Shown piece by piece: positions 57,772-64,000 of a stretch of 64,000 nt of DNA. Numbering within the stretch: the first letter of the stretch is position 1; every line of letters begins with the position of its first letter. Under the pieces are notes generated by a model, which worked only from the letters and a program-made list of their open reading frames with translations, was not told the DNA's origin and made no database searches. Position numbers and translations under genes: made by a program. The stretch comes from Paguma larvata (lineage: Eukaryota > Chordata > Mammalia > Carnivora > Viverridae): the NCBI GenBank assembly GCA_030068075.1, contig CM057841.1, forward strand, positions 43,379,030 through 43,443,029, written 5' to 3'.

Positions 57772-58117
57772 TTCTTTTTTCTTTTAATTTATTTATTGTT
57801 TAATTTACATCCAAGTTAGTTAGCATATGGTGCAACAATAATCTCAAGAGTAGATTATTTAATGTCCCTTACCCATTTAGACCATCGCCCCTCCCACAAC
57901 CCTTCCAGCAACCTTCTGTTTGTTCTCTATATTTAAGTCTTTTATGTTTTGCCCCCTCCCCTGTTTTTATAGGATTTTTGCTTCCCTTTCCTTATGTTCA
58001 TCTGTTTTATTTCTTAAGTTCCTCATATGAGTGAAGTCATATGACATTTGTCTTTCTCTAATTTTGCTTAGCATAATACCCTCTAGTTCCATCTCTGTAG
58101 TTGAAAATGGCAAGATT

Positions 58118-61100
58118 TCATTCTTTTTGATCACTTGAGTAATACTCCATTATATATATATACCACATCTTCTTTCTCCATTCACCCACCAATGACATTT
58201 GGGCTCTTTTCATACTTTGGTTATTGTCAATAGCAATGCTACAAACATTGGGGTGCATGTGCCTGTTTGAAATAGCACACCTGTATCCCTTGGATAAATA
58301 GCTAGTAGTGCAATTGTGTAAGGTAGTTCTATTTTTAATTTTTTGAGGAACCGCCATACTGTCTAGAGTGGCTGTACCAGTTTGCATTCCCATCAGCAGT
58401 GGCAAAGAGATCCTTTTTTCCGCATCCTCACCAACATCTGTTGTTGCCTGAGTTGTTAATATTAGCCATTCTGGTGGGTGTGAAGTGGCATCTGATTGTG
58501 GCTTTGATTTGTGTTTCCCTGATGATGAGAGATGTTGAGCATTTTTTCATGTGTCTGTTGACCATCTGGAAGTCTTCTTTGGAGAAGTGTCTATTCATGC
58601 CTTTTGCCCATTTACTCATGGGATTATTTGTTTTTTGGGTGTTGAGTTTGATAAGTTCTTTATAGATTTTGGATACTAACCCTTTATCTGATATGTCATT
58701 GGCAAGTATCTTCTCCCATTCTGTTGGTTGCCTTTTAGTATTGCTGATTGTTTCCTTCACTTTGTAGAAGCTTTTTATTTTGATGAGGTCCCAATAGTTC
58801 AGTTTTGCTTTTGTTTCCCTTGCCTCTGAAGACATGTTGTGTAAGAACTTGCTGCAGCCAAGGTCAAAGAGGTTTTTTACCTTCTTTCTCCTCTAGGATT
58901 TTGATGGCTTCCTGTCTTACATTTAGGTCTTTTATCCATTTTGAGTTTATATTTGTTAATATAGTGGTCCAGATTTGTTTTTCTGCATGTCGCTGTCCCA
59001 TTTTTCCAGCACCATTTGCTGAAGAGACTATCTTTATTCCATTGGGTATTCTTTACTCCTTTATCAAAGGTGAATTGACCATACATTTATGAGTCCATTT
59101 CTGGGTTCTCCATTCTGTTCCATTGATCTGTGTGTCTGTTTTTGTGCTAGTACCATACTGTCTTGATGAGTACAGCTTTGTAATCTGTCTCAAAGTCTGG
59201 GGTGTGATGCCTCCAGTTTTGGTTTTCTTTTTCAATACTGCTTTGTTTATTCGAGATCTTTCCTGATTCGATACAGATTTTAGGATTGTTTGTTCTAGCT
59301 TTGTGAAGAATGCTGGTGCTATTTTGATAGGTATTGCATTGAATATGTAGACTACTTTGGGTAGTATCGACATTTTAACAGTGTTTGTTCTTCCAATACA
59401 GGAGTATGGAATATTTTTCCTTTTTTGTGTGTCATCTTCATTTTCTTTCATAAGCTTTCTATAGTGTTCAGTGTATAGATTTTTCACCTCTTTGGTTATG
59501 TTTATTCCTGGGAATTTTATGGTTTTTGGTGCAATTGTAAATAGGATCGATTCCTTGATTTTTCTTTCTATTGCTACATTATTGGTATATAGGAATGCAA
59601 CTCATTTCTGTGCATTTATTTTATATCCTGTCACTTTACTGAATTCATGGATCACTTCTAGCAGTTTTTTGGTGGAATCCTTCTGGTTTTCTATGTAGAG
59701 TATCAGTCATCTGCAAAGAGTGAAAATTTGACTTCCTTTCAGCTGATTTGGATGCCTTTTATTCCTTTGTATTGTCTGATTGCTGAGGCTAAGACTTTGA
59801 GTATTATGTTGAATAACAGTGGTGAGAGTGGACATCCCTGTTGTATTCCTGACCTTAGTGGGAATGTTTTCAGTTTTTCCCCATTGAGTATGACCTTAGC
59901 AGTGGGTCTTTCATATATGGCTTTTATGATCTTGGGGTATGGTCTTTCTATCCCTACTTTCTTGAGGGTTTTTATCAAGAAAAGATGCTGTAGGGGCGCC
60001 TGGGTGGCTCAGTCGGTTGAGCGTTCGACTTCGGCTCAGGTCATGATCTCGCAGTCTGTGAGTTCGAGCCCCGCGTCGGGCTCTGTGCTGACAGCTCAGA
60101 GCCTGGAGCCTGCTTCAGATTCTGTGTCTCCCTCTCTCTCTGCCCCTCCCCCACTCATGCTCTATCTCTCTCTGTCTCAAAAATAAACAAACATTAAAAA
60201 CAAAAAAGATACTGTATTTGTCAAATGCTTTCTCTGCATCTTTTGAGAGGATCATGTGATTCTTGTTCTTTCTTTTATTGATGTGATGTATCACATTGGT
60301 TGTTTTGCAGATATTGAACCAGCCCTGCTTCACAAGTATAAATTCTCCTTAGTCGTGGTGATAATTCTTTAATGTATTGTTGGATCCGGTTACCTAGTAT
60401 CTCATTGAGGATTTTTACATCCATATTCATCAGGGAAATTGGTCCGTACTTCTCCTTTTTAGTGGGGTCTTTGTCTGGTTTTGGAATCAAGGTAAGGCTG
60501 GCTTCATAGAGATTGGAAGTTTTCCTTTCATTTCTACTTTTTGGAACAGCTTCAAAAGAGTAGGTGTTAACTCTTCTTTGAAGAAGAGTTTGATAGAATT
60601 CCCCTGTAAAACCATCCGGCTCTGGACTCTTGTTTTTTGGGAGACTTTTGATTACTAATTCAATTTACTAGTTACGGATCTGTTCTAATTTTCTATTTCT
60701 TCCTGTTTTTCTTTTTATTGTTTGTATTTTTGCAGTGTTGGTTGTGATCTCTTCTCTTTCATTCTTGATTTTATGTATTTGGGTCCTTTCCTTTCTCTCT
60801 TGATCAAACTGGCTAGAGGTTTATCAATTTTGTTTATTCTTTTGAAGAACCAACTCTGGTTTCATTGATATGTTCTAGCATTTATTTCTGCTCTAATCTT
60901 TATTATTTCCTGTCTTCTGCTGGTTTTGGTTTTATTTGCTATTCTTTTTACAGCTTTTTGAGGTGTAAGGTTATGTTTTATTTTTGAGACCTTCTTCCTT
61001 CTTTAGGAAGGCCTGGATTACTATATACTTCCCTTTTATGATTGCCTTTGCTGTGTCCCTGAGGTTTTGGGCTGTGGTGTTACCATTTCATTGGCTTCCA

Positions 61101-61906
61101 TGTACTTTTTAACTTCCTCTTTAATTTCTTGGTTAGCCCATTCATTCTTGAGTAGTATGTTCTTTAGCCTCCAACTATTTGTTATCTTTCCAAATTTTTC
61201 CCTGTGGTTGATTTCGAGTTTCATAGTGTTGTGGTCTGAAAATATGTACTGTATGAGCTTGATCTTTTTGTATTTGTTGAGGTCTGATTTGGTTCCCAGT
61301 ATGTGATCTATTCTGGAGAATGGTCTGTGTGCACTTCAGAAGGATGTGTATTCTGCTGCTTTAGGATGAAATCTTCTGAAAGTATCTGTTAAGTCCATCC
61401 AGTCCAGTGTGTCTTTCAAAACCATTGTTTCCTTGTTGATTTTCTGTTCAGATAATCTGTCCATTGCTGTGAGTGGGGTGTTGAAATCCCCTACTATTAT
61501 GGTAATATTATCAATCAGTTTCTGTATGTTTGTGATTAATCGAAGCATATGTTTGGGTGCTGCCACGTTTGGAGCATAAATGTTTACAATTGTGAGGTCT
61601 TCTTGGTGGATAGACCCCTTAATTATGATATAATGCCCTTATCCATCTCTCGTTACAAGTCTTTATTTTAAAATCTAGATTGTCTGATATAAGTATGGCT
61701 ACTCAGCTTCCTTCTGGCGACCATTAACGTGATAGAAATTTCTCCATCCCCTTATTTTCAGTCTTTAGGTTTAAAATGGGTCTCTTATAGACAGCATATA
61801 GATGGATTTGATTTCTTATCCTTTCTGTTTCTTTCTGTCTTTTGATTGGAGTGTTTAGTCCACTGATGTTTAGAGTGAGTACTGAAAGATATGAATTTAT
61901 TGCCAT
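58118..61906 (-). pseudogene. LINE-1 ORF2, copy C, broken
   Basis: Start at 61906 (MAINSYLSVLTLNISGLN), as expected for ORF2. Pieces: endonuclease (61336-61906, with VGDFNTPL near 61490; the SDH histidine is kept, CAC at 61231-61233), RT (59739-60490; [16 protein letters not shown] near 59840; DAEKAFDKY) and the C-terminal part (58118-59487). The C-terminal end keeps the frame through its (TA)n run (WYIYIMEYYS), unlike copies 5796 and 36411. The SINE at 59993-60203 interrupts the RT domain. Many other stops and shifts. Confidence 0.9.
59993..60203 (+). repeat. Youngest-looking feline tRNA-Lys SINE
   Basis: Complete plus-strand copy: GGGGCGCCTGGGTGGCTCAG, A box TGGCTCAGTCGG (60005-60016), B box GAGTTCGAGCC (60060-60070), CCGCGTCGGG, CT-rich body and CAAAAATAAACAAAC tail. 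CpGs of the head are intact (GCGTTCGACTTCGG). Duplication: aaagatgctgta at 59981-59992 and aaagatactgta at 60205-60216, one mismatch. Confidence 0.96.
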
Positions 61907-61979
61907 TATGTTGCCTGTAGAGTTGGAATTTCTGGTAGTGTTCTCTGGTCCTTTCTAGTCTTTGTTGCTTTTGGTGTTT

Positions 61980-62898
61980 TTATTTTTTTTGTTTTTTGTT
62001 TTTCCATCTTTTTTCACCATAAAGACTCCCCGTTAAAATTTCTTGCAGGGTTGGTTTAGTGGTCACAAACTCCTTTAATTTTTGTTTTTCTGGGAAACTT
62101 TTTATCTCTCTTTCTATTTTGAATAGCAGCCTTACTGGATAAAGAATTCTTGGCTGCATATTTATCTGATTCAGCACATTAAATATATCTTGCAAGTCCT
62201 TTCTGGCCTTTGAAGTTTCTGTGGATAGGTCTGCTGTGAACCTGATCTGTCTTCCCTTGTAGGTTAAGAACTTTTGTCCCTTGTTCCTTTCATGATTCTA
62301 TCCTTGTGTGAATATTTTGTGAATTTGACTATGCGATGCCTTGTTGATGGTCGGATTTTGTTGAATCTAATGGGAGTCCTATGTGCTTCTGGATTTTGAT
62401 GTCTGGGGCTTTCCACAGGTTAGGAAAGTTTTCTGCTATGATTTTCTCATATAAATTTTCTACCCCTTTTACTCTCTTTTATATTCTGGGAGCCCTATGA
62501 TTATGATGTTAATCCTTTTTAATGAGTCACTTAGTTCTCTAATTTATTTTGTGCTCTTTCACCTTAGTCTCCCTCTGTTTTTCTGCTTCATTATTCTCCA
62601 TAAGTTTGTCCTCTGTATCACTTATTTGCTGCTCTGCCTCATCCATCGTTCCCGCTGTGGCATCCATTCAAGATTACAGCTCAGTTATAGCATTTTTAAT
62701 TTCATCCTGACTAGCTTTTACTTCTTTTTGGAGATCCAAAGAAAGGGATTCTAATCTGTTTTCAACCTCAGCTAGTATTCTTAGTATCGTGATTCTAAAT
62801 TCTGGTTCAGACATCTTGTTTGTATCTGTGTTGATCAAGTCCCTGGCTGTCATTTCTTCCCGTTCTTTCTTTTGGGGTGAGTTCCTTTGTTTTGTCAT
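61980..62898 (-). pseudogene. LINE-1 ORF1, copy C, broken
   Basis: Starts at 62898 (MTKQRNSPQKKERE), parallel to the MTKRKNSPQKN start of the full-length copy. 74 codons run to a stop at 62674, including the beginning of the coiled coil (VENRLESLSLDLQKEV). The middle is broken. The C-terminal part is 71 codons at 61980-62195 (MQDIFNVLNQ ... LQEILTGSL). Confidence 0.88.
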
Positions 62899-62919
62899 TT
62901 TGGAGGAAGAAAAGGAATT

Positions 62920-63250
62920 AATAAAGTAAAAAAAAAAGTTTAAATTAAAAATTTAAAAACAACACAAATCAAATAAAGTATGCTAGATCCTAGGTGTGTT
63001 TTGGTCTGGTTGTTGAAAGAAGCTTGATAAATTAGAGCAAAAAGGGAAAGATAAGAAAAAAGAAAGGGAAAAAAAGGAAAATGTTTGAAAATTGGAAAAA
63101 AATGAATACAAAAAAATAGAATAATAGAATTTTCTTAATTTACAAAATAAAAAATATAGTAAAAAATTTAAATCTTTTTAGCGAAAATGGAAATAACAAT
63201 AGATTTTTTCTTCTGCATTCAAGAAAAGAAAAAAAATGAATAAAAGGACC
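62920..63250. repeat. A-rich segment upstream of LINE-1 copy C ORF1
   Basis: Roughly 330 bases very rich in A on the plus strand (T-rich in the LINE-1 sense strand), between ORF1 and the more balanced 5' UTR. No equivalent is seen between ORF1 and the GC-rich 5' UTR of the element at 36411-43081. Confidence 0.7.
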
Positions 63251-64000
63251 AGCAAACAGAATGAATTGCAATTGAAATTACATCTGGTTTCCCATAAAAG
63301 TCAAATTATGAAGCACTTTATAGTCTGTAAACTAAACAGGTGGAGAGACTTGTGTTTGTTAAGACCTCCATTGGCCCAGTTGGGTGGGTTTTAGCGTAAT
63401 GGCTCTGTTCTCCACTAGATGGCACTGCTTAGCTTACTGGAGTGGATTGCTGTGGTGCGTGTTGGCATGTATGCGCATGTGCAGGAGGAATGAAAATGAC
63501 GTCACCCAACTGCCCAGTCTCTAATATCGGAACTCTGCTTTCCACTACTGGCAATCAAGCACCCTCCTTTGTCTCTGGCTTCCGTGCACTCCCTGCTTCT
63601 ATACTGTCTGTGACCAAGCCATCAGGCTGCCAGGCGACATCTCCCTCCTGAGTTTTATTCAAATTAGGCTGTGTTTCCCAACCTCTCATTTTTGGACTGA
63701 GATTTGACTCCTTCTGACTCTGGGAGAAGGTCTTGCTGAGCAGTGGCTGTATGCCGGCCTATCCCCAGGAACGTTTGCAGGACCGCGCTGCTGCCCATGC
63801 CCAGAGACTGAAGCTGGGCACCAGCCCATCCCAGAAAAAGTATGTGCAATCTCGTAGCAGTAGCGTTTCAGGGTTTATGGAAAATCGAAACACGTATCCG
63901 GCTCCAGGTTTCCCTCTTAATGCCCTTGTTCCAACCCCAGCAAATGTGACTATTCTCCCGGGTCCACTGAGACCTTTGCCTGTGGAGTGGCAGCACAGCC
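63251..64000 (-). promoter_or_regulatory. LINE-1 copy C 5' UTR (partial)
   Basis: Moderately GC-rich DNA upstream of ORF1 of copy C, with no similarity by eye to the monomer-bearing 5' UTR at 42060-43081. This implies a different 5' UTR type. Cut by the window edge. Confidence 0.6.

Larger units (their letters stand above)
57772..64000 (-). mobile_element. LINE-1 (copy C), runs off the right edge
   Basis: Minus strand, over 6 kb visible: a 3' UTR distinct from copies B and 36411 (57775-58110, 'catccaagttagttagcatatgg'), ORF2 (about 58118-61906), ORF1 (61980-62898), an A/T-rich segment (62920-63250) and a 5' UTR (63250 on). One SINE entered ORF2. Frames are broken into pieces of 60-144 codons, so it is older than 36411-43081. 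The 5' end is outside the window. Confidence 0.93.

Noticed and set aside
60005..60070. Possible tRNA gene (A and B boxes present)
   Set aside because: It is the tRNA-derived head of a SINE; no complete cloverleaf and the CT-rich SINE body follows. The same holds for all other SINE heads and for the MIR at 19600.

Overview
This is a window of mammalian nuclear DNA, almost certainly from a carnivore of the cat family (Felidae). The evidence is about 19 tRNA-Lys-derived SINE copies with the feline-type head (GGGCGCCTGGGTGGCTCAGT), an A box and B box, a CT-rich body and an AATAAA/A-rich tail. They sit beside abundant LINE-1 DNA and older mammal-wide repeats (MIR, L2, MaLR LTRs, MER5-like elements). 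I find no host exon, rRNA gene, tRNA gene, CRISPR array or bacterial-type gene. Long reading frames are either decayed LINE-1 ORFs, chance frames in simple repeats, or shadows of these.

Layout. From 1 to 22 kb the DNA is mostly single-copy-looking, with old repeats: a 5'-truncated LINE-1 on the plus strand (5796-6876, with target-site duplications), a decayed minus-strand LINE-1 split by a MaLR LTR (7710-9490), an old plus-strand LINE-1 piece (10860-11650), MIR and L2 fragments, and several SINEs with clear duplications. From 22 to 36 kb there are three decayed or 5'-truncated minus-strand LINE-1 3' ends, more SINEs, L2/MIR and two MaLR LTRs. At 36411-43081 lies a full-length (about 6.67 kb) LINE-1 on the minus strand. 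It has a flanking duplication, a GC-rich 5' UTR with about 80-bp monomer-like repeats and a YY1-type site at its 5' tip, plus ORF1 and ORF2, both broken. From 44 to 48 kb there is unassigned DNA and a minus-strand ERVL-like pol remnant (RNase H/integrase). From 48 to 64 kb the window is three consecutive minus-strand LINE-1s of different ages, studded with six SINE insertions and a 345-bp pyrimidine microsatellite. The last LINE-1 runs off the right edge in its 5' UTR.

How the parts relate. The SINEs lack any coding capacity and carry A-rich tails and 12-19 bp duplications, as expected if they were mobilised in trans by LINE-1 endonuclease/reverse transcriptase. Every LINE-1 here is coding-dead in this sequence. 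The most complete one carries two ORF1 breaks, six ORF2 breaks and a substituted endonuclease histidine. Almost all LINE-1s lie on the minus strand, which would fit an intron of a plus-strand gene or a gene desert; the window cannot decide between them. I saw no new biological system. The most worthwhile leads are the full-length feline LINE-1 (5' UTR monomers, ORF1/ORF2 ATGA overlap, a shared C-terminal ORF2 frameshift), the duplicated junction around the LINE-1 at 53.3-57.6 kb, and the pyrimidine tract at 48.9-49.3 kb.
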